A stretch of DNA of 64,000 nucleotides from a virus, in IMG/VR virus record IMGVR_UViG_3300008450_000005, positions 52,158-116,157 of that record; one strand, written 5' to 3'. Under the pieces are notes generated by a model that had not been told where the DNA came from, ran no database searches, and saw only the letters and a list, made by a program, of their open reading frames with translations. How positions within the stretch are numbered: the first letter of the stretch is position 1; each line of letters opens with the position of its first letter. Made by a program: the position numbers and the translations under genes. Below, in pieces: positions 45,943 to 54,164 of this stretch.

Positions 45943-46962
45943 ATGAAGGACTATTACGCAACATTAGGGGTAGATCGGAACGCAACTCCGGAGCAGATCA
46001 AAAAGGCATACCGTAAGCTAGCCATCCAATACCACCCGGATAAAACTGGTGGAGACCCTGAGTTAAATCAAAAATTTACTGACCTGACAGAGGCTTACGA
46101 TACTCTTTCGGATCCAGCTAAAAAACAAAAATACGATAATCCCGTTAGTGGATGGGGTCCATTCCAAGGGATGGAAGACATCTTCAATTTCAATATGGGA
46201 GATATTTTCAGTGGTGGAAATCGAAGATCTAAATCTGTTAAAGGTCCTAACCTGATGATCATGGTTAATCTGACTTTGGAAGAAATGGCCACCGGTTCAA
46301 AAAAGGAAATCGAACTCCGAAAAAGAACGATGTGCGTTCCGTGCAGCGGAACGGGAGCTGATAATGGACAAGCTCAAACTTGTAACCAGTGTATGGGATT
46401 AGGATTCAGAAGGAAGTCTATTAATTCGGGTTTTGGTCAGATCACTATGGACGAGGCATGCCCACATTGCGCAGGTGAAGGAAAAATAGTTACCAACGCT
46501 TGTATCTCTTGCTTTGGAAACGGATTCGTGCACGCCAATGAAAGAATAGAGGTTAAAATACCAGCTGGATTTGTCCCAGGTATGAACTTCATCTTGACTG
46601 GCAAGGGAGAATGGGTTAGAGGTTGCACAATTCCAGGCGACGTAACTGTCAAAATAGAAGAATATGCTCACCCAACTTTCGAGAGATCAAATTTAGATTT
46701 GATCTGCAATAAGAAAGTATCATTTACTAAAGCTTGCCTTGGCGGGGATCTGGAAATACCAAATCTTCTTGGCGGGTCTTTTAAATTCAACATCCCTGAA
46801 TTAACTGCACCAGGAAGAATTTTTAGACTGCAAGGCAAGGGATTGCCAAATCACTCCAATGGAGTTAAAGGCGATATAATTGTTAAGATAGTTCTTGAAA
46901 TGCCAAAGGAACTTAACGAAGAAAAAATCTCAAAATTGAGAGAACTAGAAGAAATTTTATGA
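45943..46962 (+). CDS. dnaJ: Hsp40 co-chaperone DnaJ
   Basis: 339 residues. J domain with HPD at 31-33 (AIQYHPDKTGG), a Gly/Phe segment (FNMGDIFSGG), four zinc-ribbon repeats (CVPCSGTG, CNQCMGLG, CPHCAGEG, CISCFGNG) and a C-terminal client-binding domain. All key residues are present, so it should stimulate the phage-encoded or host DnaK. It is coupled to a small membrane protein gene. No grpE is seen in the window. Confidence 0.95.
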   Translation: MKDYYATLGVDRNATPEQIKKAYRKLAIQYHPDKTGGDPELNQKFTDLTEAYDTLSDPAKKQKYDNPVSGWGPFQGMEDIFNFNMGDIFSGGNRRSKSVKGPNLMIMVNLTLEEMATGSKKEIELRKRTMCVPCSGTGADNGQAQTCNQCMGLGFRRKSINSGFGQITMDEACPHCAGEGKIVTNACISCFGNGFVHANERIEVKIPAGFVPGMNFILTGKGEWVRGCTIPGDVTVKIEEYAHPTFERSNLDLICNKKVSFTKACLGGDLEIPNLLGGSFKFNIPELTAPGRIFRLQGKGLPNHSNGVKGDIIVKIVLEMPKELNEEKISKLRELEEIL

Positions 46963-47270
46963 TTTTACTAATACTATTATTTAACGCCTGGTCGATCGCT
47001 AATATCATTGTGCATGGCTCGATTTTTTCAGGGGCGAGAAAATTCTTGCTTTTGAATTCACCATTTTGGGGAAGCATGGTAACCTGTATGATGTGCGCTT
47101 CAGTTTATGTAGGACTGGCCCAGGCATTAATACTCAACTTTTCCGATGTCCTAATTATTTTTCCAGATAGTCCATGGTTGGATATTTTCATCCTTACATT
47201 CTGCAGCAGCGGATTTTCGTACATCGCAGACATGATCATTTGGAAATTTTTCATAAGTGATAAAATATAA
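46959..47270 (+). CDS. Small inner-membrane protein with CMMC motif
   Basis: 103 residues with three likely membrane helices (residues 1-20, about 43-62 and 75-95). The segment WGSMVTCMMCASVYVG has a C-x-x-C pair typical of the DUF1360-like phage membrane proteins, though the match is weak. It overlaps dnaJ by ATGA. Confidence 0.5.
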   Translation: MILLILLFNAWSIANIIVHGSIFSGARKFLLLNSPFWGSMVTCMMCASVYVGLAQALILNFSDVLIIFPDSPWLDIFILTFCSSGFSYIADMIIWKFFISDKI

Positions 47271-47290
47271 ACCATCATAATTGCAAATAG

Positions 47291-48697
47291 GTGGAAAAAT
47301 ATATTACTATCACAGATCAGATCAACAGTCAGTATAGAAGCTATGCTCTGTATGTTCTACAATCAAGAGGAATTCCTAATTTTTACGACGGTCTAACCCC
47401 GGTTCAGAGACTGATCGTTCAGCACGCTCCCAAAACATTTAACAAAACGCTAGGACTAGTAGGTGAGGTAATCAGAACTGGATTATACCACCACTCAGAT
47501 TCATCGTTAGCAGGTGCAGTATCCAAGCTTGCAAGGCCATTCGGATGCTCTCACCAAATTCTGGAAGGAGATGGATTTTTCGGATCCCCAGTGAACCCGA
47601 ACCCTTCTGCTCCAAGATACACATCGGTTAGGGTTAACCCCAGATCTTCGGAAATTCTTTTCAGACATCTGGATCTTAACGAAAAAAACAAAGAGGGAGG
47701 ATACGATTGGCTTCATACTGAACTTCCCATCGGTCTAGTTACACATGTTGTTGGAATCGCTGTCGGATACAGATCAAATATACTTCCCAGAAAATTAGAG
47801 GATGTGGTGGAATACATTCAAGGGCAGAATAAGCTGCTCAAGCCACACTTTAAAGATTTTAGCGGAAAGATTACTAAACTGCAGGGATCTGAGAAATGCT
47901 GGCTATTGGAGGGGAATTTTAAGGAAGATAAATCCAGGAAGGCAGTAGAGATTCAGGATTTACCTCCGCTCATGAGATATGATAACTTTATCATTAAGCT
48001 CACAACGAAGCTGGAAATGATGGGATATGAGTACACTATCCGCAACAAATCCCAATCGACCGTTAACATTGAAATCCTTTTCAAGAAGATAACTCCAAAG
48101 GAATTTGATTACGTTTCTGCCCAAATCAAAAAATTGACTCAGATCGTAGTCAATGAAAATATAGTGCTGATCAAAGATGGAGGTGTCAAAGAGTATGATT
48201 CAATCAAGGAATATCTCGACGAGTTCAAGGAGCACTACAATCGTGTTCTATTGAAAAGAATTCTGAAGGATCTCGATGATGCCACTAACGAAATCTCTTA
48301 CCTCAAAGCCAAACTTGAATTTCTAGTATTCATGTCTGGTCCAAAAAGAACATCGAAAGAAATTACAGACTTTATTTCTAAATATCCTGATTGGATTGCT
48401 AGAAGACTTTCTAAAATTGAATTGGTTAGACTCTCCAATGACACCATCAACGAGGTTAAAAAACAGATACAGGAGCTTGAAGGCCAGAAGAAGAAATTAA
48501 CCAAAGAAGCAAAAGATCAGGAAAAAATTTGGAAGTCATTCACGGTAAAACCCACTGTTGCACTTAAAAAGGCCATGGCTTTATTTGGAGAGGAAGATTA
48601 CACAGAGAAAACAGTAACAGATGACGGAATCGAGATTTACCAGCCTGAGGTAGAAGCAGAGGAAGAATCTTTCCCTGAAGAAGATGAAAATATTTAA
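47291..48697 (+). CDS. 52: Type II DNA topoisomerase, DNA-cleavage subunit (gp52-like)
   Basis: 468 residues starting at GTG 47291. GyrA-type winged helix with the catalytic tyrosine in the segment APRYTSVRV, a preceding GLTPVQRLI region, and a long coiled coil (about 380-430) ending in an acidic tail. T4 gp52 is 442 residues. It lacks the GyrA C-terminal wrapping domain. Partner of the ATPase subunit at 42626-44401; the two are separated by repair and chaperone genes. Confidence 0.88.
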   Translation: MEKYITITDQINSQYRSYALYVLQSRGIPNFYDGLTPVQRLIVQHAPKTFNKTLGLVGEVIRTGLYHHSDSSLAGAVSKLARPFGCSHQILEGDGFFGSPVNPNPSAPRYTSVRVNPRSSEILFRHLDLNEKNKEGGYDWLHTELPIGLVTHVVGIAVGYRSNILPRKLEDVVEYIQGQNKLLKPHFKDFSGKITKLQGSEKCWLLEGNFKEDKSRKAVEIQDLPPLMRYDNFIIKLTTKLEMMGYEYTIRNKSQSTVNIEILFKKITPKEFDYVSAQIKKLTQIVVNENIVLIKDGGVKEYDSIKEYLDEFKEHYNRVLLKRILKDLDDATNEISYLKAKLEFLVFMSGPKRTSKEITDFISKYPDWIARRLSKIELVRLSNDTINEVKKQIQELEGQKKKLTKEAKDQEKIWKSFTVKPTVALKKAMALFGEEDYTEKTVTDDGIEIYQPEVEAEEESFPEEDENI

Positions 48698-48722
48698 AAC
48701 CTTATAGCTATAATTAAAAAAT

Positions 48723-49478
48723 ATGAATTTACGCATCACTAGCATTCCGAATCTTATCGAGTTTTTAAGAAAACTTAAAGCAGTTGATAAGAGTGTATTA
48801 TTGGAGATGAACACCCAAGATCTTTTCTCCAAGATTCACACACCAGATAAATCAGTCATGAAGTCTGTTAAAACCCCAATATCACAGGTTTTTGACGGAG
48901 TTATTGATACGGGCAATTACGATCGTATTAAGATCGGTATGGTTGACGTTTCAAGATTCATTGATTGCTTCAAAAATTTCAAGCCAACAGACATCGTTCA
49001 TCTGGAGATTGTAACTTCCGAAGCCGATGGAGAATTCGTGGCCACTTCATTGAAGGTGTATACCGACATGATGAAGATCAATTTCGTTTGCGCTGATTTA
49101 GCTCTCATGTCTTACGTTGAAGATGCTATCGTAGCAATGGTTCACGGAACTGAAGAATCGCTCGGTAATTTCCGACTTTACAGATCAGATTTTGAAACGC
49201 TTGGTTCTCTATGCGGATTAGAAAATAATTCGGAAGAACTCTTGGAATTCACAATCAATTCAGAAAGCGTAACTACATCCGGTCAGTCATTCGAATATAA
49301 ACTAAACATCGGAACATCGGACATATCAGCTGAAGAAGATATGGTTGTCTATATTTACAAGAAGCAGCTTGGCTATGTAGACTTAGAGCAATCGGTTATC
49401 TACATCCACGAAAACAGAATGATCTTTAAATCTGAAGAAAAATCAAACACCATTGCTATTGGGTTAATCCAGAAGTAA
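48723..49478 (+). CDS. 45: Sliding clamp, gp45-like
   Basis: 251 residues against 228 for T4 gp45. All-beta with helices placed as in clamp proteins: LIEFLRKLKAVDKSVLLEM, then VSRFIDCFKNFKPTDIVHLEI, then a repeat of the same pattern in the C-terminal half. No enzyme motif. It is followed by the C-terminal polymerase half, which fits a clamp-polymerase pair. The clamp loader genes (gp44/62) are not in the window. Assignment is by pattern and context. Confidence 0.6.
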   Translation: MNLRITSIPNLIEFLRKLKAVDKSVLLEMNTQDLFSKIHTPDKSVMKSVKTPISQVFDGVIDTGNYDRIKIGMVDVSRFIDCFKNFKPTDIVHLEIVTSEADGEFVATSLKVYTDMMKINFVCADLALMSYVEDAIVAMVHGTEESLGNFRLYRSDFETLGSLCGLENNSEELLEFTINSESVTTSGQSFEYKLNIGTSDISAEEDMVVYIYKKQLGYVDLEQSVIYIHENRMIFKSEEKSNTIAIGLIQK

Positions 49479-49500
49479 TTTGTATGATATCATAGATGGG

Positions 49501-49525
49501 AAAGCCTCTTATAGAGGCTTTTCTT
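49501..49525 (+). terminator. Intrinsic terminator after clamp gene
   Basis: Perfect 9 bp stem AAAGCCTCT with AGAGGCTTT, loop TAT, then TTCTTTT. Confidence 0.8.
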
Positions 49526-49575
49526 TTGAAAAATGATCAAGTGGAGGAACATAAAAAGTAATTGGTATAAAATAC

Positions 49576-50733
49576 ATGATGGAGATGGAAACAAAAACAA
49601 AGGATGATCTCAGAAAAGAAATAGAACGTCTAACCAATCTTAAGAATGAACTGAAGAACGAAGAGCAGGCGGTTAAGCTAACGATGAATTCGATTTATGG
49701 AGCTGTAGGAAACTCGTTTTTCGTTTGTCAGAATCCCGATGTGGCGGAAGCTGTAACATTGCAGGGACAAGACTTGATTAAGTTTGCGGAGAAGATTATC
49801 AATAGGTATTTCAATGAACATTGGCATATAGACAAGGAGTTACACGAGAAGATTGGTCTGACAGAGGTTCGAAGAATTGCTAGACCTCTAGTAATATACA
49901 TTGACACTGATTCGAACTATGTTTCTTTTGAGGAGGTTGTCAAATCGTGTGATTGGAATGGAACTCCAATGGATTTGATCTTAAAAATAAACGAGTACCG
50001 TATAAACGATTATCTCAAGAATTGCTTGAATATCTACGCTAAAAAATGGGGCACAGAAAACTGCCAGGATTTTGAGCTTGAGACATTATCACACAATGCT
50101 ATCTTCTTAGGAAAAAAGAAATACGTTGTCAACCTCGCTTATGACTCTGGGATAACTATCCAGAGTTTGAAAGAATTGAAATTCACTGGTGTTGAGATGG
50201 TAAAGGGCGGTACGCCTCCTTTTGTTCGGGAGAAGCTGATTTACTTAACCAAATACATCTTTACTCATGGTTCAAAATTTGAGTTAAAGAATTTCGTTAA
50301 AGAGATCAAAGATATCAAGAAGGAATTCAAGATTCAAGAACCCGATAGAATTTCTGCAGGTATCACATCTAATAACTACGAGAAGTTTATACTCAACGAT
50401 TCGACCTCTCTCGAGGTAGCAGGCAGCTGTCCTATCCACGTAAGAGCTTCGGGATTCCACAATTTCCTTCTGAATAATTCTAAATACAAAAGTAAATACC
50501 CGCTAATACAGAGTGGAGAAAAGGTCAGATGGTATTTCGTTAAAACCAAAAAAGTCACAGACTGCAATGTTTTTGCTTATTCACAAGGAACATACCCATA
50601 CGAATTTGCACCGGCGATTGACTATGATATGCAATTCACCAAAACGATTCTAGATCCGATAAATAGATTCATTGAAGCAATGGGTCATAATCCTATCAGT
50701 CCTAATTTATTTACCATAACAGCCTTATTCTAA
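49576..50733 (+). CDS. 43: DNA polymerase family B, C-terminal half (motifs B and C)
   Basis: 385 residues. It starts with a charged helix (ETKTKDDLRKEIERLTNLKN) then motif B KLTMNSIYGAVGN (34-46) and motif C YIDTDS (108-113), the palm catalytic Asp110 and Asp112. The thumb follows, with KKYVVN and the FTGVEMVKGGTPPFVR segment typical of gp43. No exonuclease or motif A is present; these are in the gene at 34507-35922. The helix before motif B resembles the helix that ends the N-terminal half, so both halves keep a fingers helix. Directly downstream of the clamp gene and its terminator. The gene must act in trans with the other half if active. Confidence 0.9.
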   Translation: MMEMETKTKDDLRKEIERLTNLKNELKNEEQAVKLTMNSIYGAVGNSFFVCQNPDVAEAVTLQGQDLIKFAEKIINRYFNEHWHIDKELHEKIGLTEVRRIARPLVIYIDTDSNYVSFEEVVKSCDWNGTPMDLILKINEYRINDYLKNCLNIYAKKWGTENCQDFELETLSHNAIFLGKKKYVVNLAYDSGITIQSLKELKFTGVEMVKGGTPPFVREKLIYLTKYIFTHGSKFELKNFVKEIKDIKKEFKIQEPDRISAGITSNNYEKFILNDSTSLEVAGSCPIHVRASGFHNFLLNNSKYKSKYPLIQSGEKVRWYFVKTKKVTDCNVFAYSQGTYPYEFAPAIDYDMQFTKTILDPINRFIEAMGHNPISPNLFTITALF

Positions 50734-50930
50734 TGTCATTTAATCGCAGAATACTTCCAGAAGTTGAAAAACTTGTCAAGCTGAGAGAGAAAGCTCAAAA
50801 TGATGAGGAATTCATCAAGAGCTTGTATAGAGGTGCAGATGCACTACAAGGTTCCACCGAATCATTCAACTACGTAGCACAGGTCAAGTACGAAATAGAA
50901 AATAAGATAAATAAGAGGGATGAAAATTAA
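50733..50930 (+). CDS. Small hypothetical protein
   Basis: 65 residues, mostly a charged helix (EVEKLVKLREKAQNDEEFIKSL) with a short linker. Start overlaps the polymerase stop (TAATG). No family is recognised. Confidence 0.45.
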   Translation: MSFNRRILPEVEKLVKLREKAQNDEEFIKSLYRGADALQGSTESFNYVAQVKYEIENKINKRDEN

Positions 50931-51195
50931 TTTGCTCAATACAGACGATCTCAACATCGAGGATTTTGAAGCTTATTGCGAAAATATGTACGATGGATTT
51001 GATATCATCCAGAAGAATCACTATTCATTCGTTAAATATCGTGGTATAGACGAAACCCTCAAAATGCATCTTCTTCAGGAGATGTTCGATTTTTTTTACT
51101 TGGAGGAAGATTATGATCGCTGCGGGGAGCTCAACAAATGGATGAGTCTCGTCTACACCCAAGAATGGATTAGATCCTGGATATATAAGAAATAA
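50920..51195 (+). CDS. Small protein with EEDYDRC helix motif
   Basis: 91 residues. EEDYDRCGEL (62-71, Cys68) is one of the five EEYExC-type motifs. Preceded by a short alpha/beta domain and followed by W-rich helices (SLVYTQEWIRSWIYKK). It starts 11 bases inside the previous gene. The last codons contain a late-type motif (51179-51189). Function unknown. Confidence 0.5.
   Translation: MKINLLNTDDLNIEDFEAYCENMYDGFDIIQKNHYSFVKYRGIDETLKMHLLQEMFDFFYLEEDYDRCGELNKWMSLVYTQEWIRSWIYKK
51179..51189 (+). promoter_or_regulatory. Late-type promoter motif (GGATATATAAG)
   Basis: Overlaps the end of the previous gene and lies 22 bases before the ATG at 51212. Confidence 0.35.
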
Positions 51196-51211
51196 AATTA
51201 ATCTTAACGAC

Positions 51212-51397
51212 ATGTCTTCAGAACAAGAAAAAACCGAAAAAATCCAGGTATTGCTGAGCAGATCAGATCTGAACGATTTGAGCAAAAGAATCGCAAAAGA
51301 GTCTATCACTACAGGTGAGCCTCCAGTAAGTATCTCCCACTATGTAAGAAAGCTGATCCGTAGAAATCTAGGTAAGTCAACTTCTGCTGGAGAATAA
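51212..51397 (+). CDS. Ribbon-helix-helix-like small DNA-binding protein
   Basis: 61 residues. A short strand (KIQVLLSRSDL) followed by two helices (LSKRIAKESI, then SISHYVRKLIRRNL) gives the RHH layout of phage and plasmid repressors. A late-type motif is upstream. A regulator of nearby genes is likely but targets are unknown. Confidence 0.55.
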   Translation: MSSEQEKTEKIQVLLSRSDLNDLSKRIAKESITTGEPPVSISHYVRKLIRRNLGKSTSAGE

Positions 51398-51432
51398 TTT
51401 ATCAACTAACCGGCATTTTAATCCGAAAATAC

Positions 51433-51819
51433 ATGAGTGAAACAGTAAGCCCCGTCCTAGAGGGGGATAAAAAAAACTATTTGATCGATATCGACGGAAC
51501 AATCACGGATGATGTTCCGAACGAGGAACCGGAAAGAATGAAGCACTGTCTTCCCTACCCGGGATCAAATGAGATTATCAACCAATGGTATGAAGAGGGA
51601 CACGTTATAACCTTTTTCACATCCAGAACCGAAGATCTAAGAGGGATCACGGAAACCTGGTTAAATGGAAACGGGTATAAATATCACCATCTACTGATGA
51701 ATAAACCCAGAGGAGGAAATTATCATTGGATAGATAACCATATTGTGAGAGCGACGACATATAAAGGAAAATGGACACCGCTGGTAACAAAGGAAATGAA
51801 AATACAAGTCTTCGAATGA
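51433..51819 (+). CDS. HAD-superfamily phosphatase
   Basis: 128 residues. Motif I DIDGT (19-23), motif II region FFTSRTEDL, and a KPRGGNYHWIDN segment (motif III-like Lys and acidic D). The fold matches the compact HAD family of phage polynucleotide or sugar phosphatases; no cap domain is present. Its TGA overlaps the next start. Substrate unknown. Confidence 0.6.
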   Translation: MSETVSPVLEGDKKNYLIDIDGTITDDVPNEEPERMKHCLPYPGSNEIINQWYEEGHVITFFTSRTEDLRGITETWLNGNGYKYHHLLMNKPRGGNYHWIDNHIVRATTYKGKWTPLVTKEMKIQVFE

Positions 51820-52148
51820 AACACATGAAAGAATACACCGACTACATTTTGAATTTAGAGCTGTCAAACCTCGACAGATCAAAGATTGATAGTTGGCTGG
51901 ATCAGAACGAAAAAGCATACCAGTTTTCTGGTGATGTACAACTAGATCAGTCCTTGGATTCGATTGTTCAAAATTTAATGCAAGAATTGAATTTTCCGGC
52001 TGATAAAAAAGACGAGATCACATCTTATGTTTCTGATCGAATGGCGATCAAGGATGATGAAGCATTTCCCATGCTCATCATGAGTCCTAATGCCATGCTG
52101 AAGTATTCCGACTTTGTTGACGGATTATCAAGATACGAAATCAACTAA
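51816..52148 (+). CDS. Hypothetical protein coupled to HAD phosphatase
   Basis: 110 residues from ATG 51816, which overlaps the upstream TGA (ATGA). Helical with acidic segments (NLELSNLDRSKIDSWLDQNEK). It runs directly into the next small gene by TAATG. No family is recognised. Confidence 0.45.
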   Translation: MKHMKEYTDYILNLELSNLDRSKIDSWLDQNEKAYQFSGDVQLDQSLDSIVQNLMQELNFPADKKDEITSYVSDRMAIKDDEAFPMLIMSPNAMLKYSDFVDGLSRYEIN

Positions 52149-52480
52149 TGAACGCTAGGAAGAAACTTCTAGAGCATCTTATGATGCTTCACCAAAACCG
52201 AGATTTAAGCGGAATTAACTTTTCGCATCCGGTAGAAACCGAGGAAGGAAGATTCAGTTTGATTTGTTGTGTAACAGAGCCTGATAAATCCTTTTGCAAG
52301 ATTGTCTGCAAAGTAATTGACGAAAATAAAATAGGGGTTAACTTCTTACCGCTTCATAAGATCAACGAGACTGGCGGTTACGTTCCGGTTCCAACAAACG
52401 TGAAAGATATCTATTCACAATATTTTCAGCCTATTCAGGTTCAAACAATGATGGCAAACGACCGGATGATGGTCGGGTAA
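52148..52480 (+). CDS. Hypothetical protein
   Basis: 110 residues. Alpha/beta with a central FSLICCVTEPDKSFCKIVCKVID strand region containing four Cys (written here as FSLICCVTEPD and KSFCKIVCKVID). It ends 2 bases from the minus-strand gene, tail to tail. No family is recognised. Confidence 0.45.
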   Translation: MNARKKLLEHLMMLHQNRDLSGINFSHPVETEEGRFSLICCVTEPDKSFCKIVCKVIDENKIGVNFLPLHKINETGGYVPVPTNVKDIYSQYFQPIQVQTMMANDRMMVG

Positions 52481-52482
52481 TT

Positions 52483-52761
52483 TTAGCTATTTTTATAGAT
52501 AAAATCGTCCAATGCTTTTTCAGCACCAACCGTTAGACCTTTCTTTGCAAGAAATCTCAAAGCATTCTCCTTAAAACTGTTTCCAGTTCTGGCTGAAGTC
52601 CAAAGTGCAGAGGCTATAGTTGAGGTAATCTCGTCAGAATCCATCCACACATTCGAAAGAAACTCTTTCTCTTCTTCAGGCATCTTTTTGATACGCTCTA
52701 AAAACGATTCATATTTGTCGCTCTCGTTGAGAAAATCTTCGAATATCTTAAGGTTCTTCAT
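52483..52761 (-). CDS. Small minus-strand protein with capsid-targeting-like N-terminus
   Basis: 92 residues, start MKNLKIFEDFLNESDKYES, the clearest match to the shared leader (NES follows). All-helical. It reads opposite to nearly all other genes, yet has its own late-type motif (GGATATATAAT) 5-10 bases before its ATG on the minus strand. Function unknown. Confidence 0.6.
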   Translation of the reverse strand: MKNLKIFEDFLNESDKYESFLERIKKMPEEEKEFLSNVWMDSDEITSTIASALWTSARTGNSFKENALRFLAKKGLTVGAEKALDDFIYKNS

Positions 52762-52765
52762 AGCT

Positions 52766-52776
52766 ATTATATATCC
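52766..52776 (-). promoter_or_regulatory. Late-type promoter motif on minus strand
   Basis: On the minus strand the sequence reads GGATATATAAT, ending 4 bases before the start at 52761. The motif follows the direction of the gene, which supports a promoter function. Confidence 0.55.
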
Positions 52777-52802
52777 AGTTTTGACTGAAGCGTTTTGGCA
52801 GA

Positions 52803-52811
52803 GATAAATAG
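52803..52811 (+). promoter_or_regulatory. Late-type promoter motif (GATAAATAG)
   Basis: On the plus strand, 3 bases before the ATG at 52815 and back to back with the minus-strand motif at 52766-52776. Confidence 0.5.
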
Positions 52812-52814
52812 AGT

Positions 52815-53216
52815 ATGAATATGATGAATTTTGAATCTTGGAACACTCTAAACGAAAAACTTTCCCCCGAGGAAATCAAAACTGTCGAGACTTACGCTGA
52901 TAAATTATTTTCGGATGTTGGCTTGGACGTTGAGTTTAGTAAGCATTTTAAGGACAGGATCAACGACGAGAGAAATAAGAAACCAATTACATCAGCAGAA
53001 CTAATAGGTCTATTTAAACGTGCATATTCCAAGTCAGGAAAAAAGATCGCTCAGCTGCCAGTTAAAGCGGAAGCGGTTATTCAAGATATGAGAACTGACA
53101 TCAATACTCCATTCGTTATAGAGTATGATCCTAGGAGTAAAGAACTTGATCTCAAAATGAAAACAATCATGAGAAAAAAGGATTTTCAAACAACAAATCC
53201 TAAGATCAGTATTTAA
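52815..53216 (+). CDS. Hypothetical protein with capsid-targeting-like N-terminus
   Basis: 133 residues, start MNMMNFESWNTLNEKLS, ending in an LNE site like T4 leaders. The rest is alpha/beta (FSKHFKDRINDERNKK and AELIGLFKRAYSKSGKK). A late-type motif is 3 bases upstream. No family is recognised; the segment resembles a type of small phage protein seen with the leader. Confidence 0.5.
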   Translation: MNMMNFESWNTLNEKLSPEEIKTVETYADKLFSDVGLDVEFSKHFKDRINDERNKKPITSAELIGLFKRAYSKSGKKIAQLPVKAEAVIQDMRTDINTPFVIEYDPRSKELDLKMKTIMRKKDFQTTNPKISI

Positions 53217-53300
53217 TTATAGAAAAAAACTTCCCTCTTTTTTAATTCACGGCCCATTTTTTGATATTTGTTATAGTTAATAATTAAATATCAAGAATTT

Positions 53301-53642
53301 ATGGAACAGAACCAACAATTTTTCCCTGGATTGAGCATCAAGGCTCGAGCCAAAAAATCTTTCTTAGCCGGTCTTAATAAGACCTGGAATCTGGTTATTC
53401 TTATTGCGTCTATGACCATTGCGTTCTACGCTGGACTTAATTACGATAAGGTTTCCGATGGTTTAAACCCCAAGAAAGACAAGTTCCCCCAGACCAAAGG
53501 TAGAACAACAGTTTCCGTGTCTGTCAACGACAGAGGGGAATTGGTTTTTATGGATAGGGAAGAAAACAAAATAACTATCTATAATGATACGATAGGAATG
53601 ATAATCTACGATTATTATTCTTTACATTTTCCTAAGAAATGA
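53301..53642 (+). CDS. Small membrane protein next to lytic transglycosylase
   Basis: 113 residues. One membrane helix at about residues 30-46 (LVILIASMTIAFYAGLN) followed by a soluble beta-rich part. The stop overlaps the transglycosylase start (ATGA), suggesting a lysis pair in which this protein may be a holin or anchor. The holin role is inference; a second helix typical of holins is not evident. Confidence 0.5.
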   Translation: MEQNQQFFPGLSIKARAKKSFLAGLNKTWNLVILIASMTIAFYAGLNYDKVSDGLNPKKDKFPQTKGRTTVSVSVNDRGELVFMDREENKITIYNDTIGMIIYDYYSLHFPKK

Positions 53643-54151
53643 AATTTGTTAAAATAATCATATTATTCTTCGCTGTGATCTTCGCTTCTTTCGTATGGAA
53701 AGTCCGTGCGGAAAAGGACATTATTAGTATTAACGATCCCACTTCTATCGATTGGAAATCTCCTTCAGTTAGAATGTATTTCGCACTGAAGACATATTCC
53801 GAAAAATACAATGTCCCGGAAGAAATTGCATTTGCATTTGCATACCGGGAAACAGGATATCGAGGTCCCAATCATAGAAATTATGAATGGAGATTGGTTT
53901 CTTCTGCCGGAGCTCTTGGAGCTATGCAGATCATGCCGGGGTCTGCCCGTAAATTTGCTCCAAAGAAATATTCAGATTCTCTTCTTTTGAACGACATAGA
54001 TTATAACGTCGAAACATCGATGAGGATCTTGAAATACCTCAAGAAGAGATTTGGAAGATGGGATCTTGCTGCAGGAGCTTACAATACGGGACGTCCAGTC
54101 GTGAACGAATATGCGAGGCAGGTGGCTTCACTTAGCTATGATTGGCTGTGA
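53639..54151 (+). CDS. Secreted lytic transglycosylase (SLT/lysozyme-like)
   Basis: 170 residues. N-terminal hydrophobic segment (FVKIIILFFAVIFASFVW) acts as signal or anchor. Catalytic Glu71 lies in YRETGYRG, followed by SSAGALGAMQIMP (89-100) and the AAGAYNTG motif (near 142). These match goose-type/SLT transglycosylases. It cuts the peptidoglycan during lysis or entry. Export would allow sec-dependent lysis without a large holin. Confidence 0.85.
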   Translation: MKFVKIIILFFAVIFASFVWKVRAEKDIISINDPTSIDWKSPSVRMYFALKTYSEKYNVPEEIAFAFAYRETGYRGPNHRNYEWRLVSSAGALGAMQIMPGSARKFAPKKYSDSLLLNDIDYNVETSMRILKYLKKRFGRWDLAAGAYNTGRPVVNEYARQVASLSYDWL

Positions 54152-54159
54152 TATATAAT
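54150..54159 (+). promoter_or_regulatory. Late-type promoter motif (GATATATAAT)
   Basis: Overlaps the transglycosylase stop codon, 5 bases before the ATG at 54165. A short inverted repeat GTGA...TCAC encloses it. Confidence 0.5.
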
Positions 54160-54164
54160 TCACG

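Noticed and set aside
35900-49580. Intein, intron or simple frameshift as the cause of the polymerase split
   Set aside because: No intein motifs or homing endonuclease next to either half, and 13.6 kb of intact unrelated genes lie between them.
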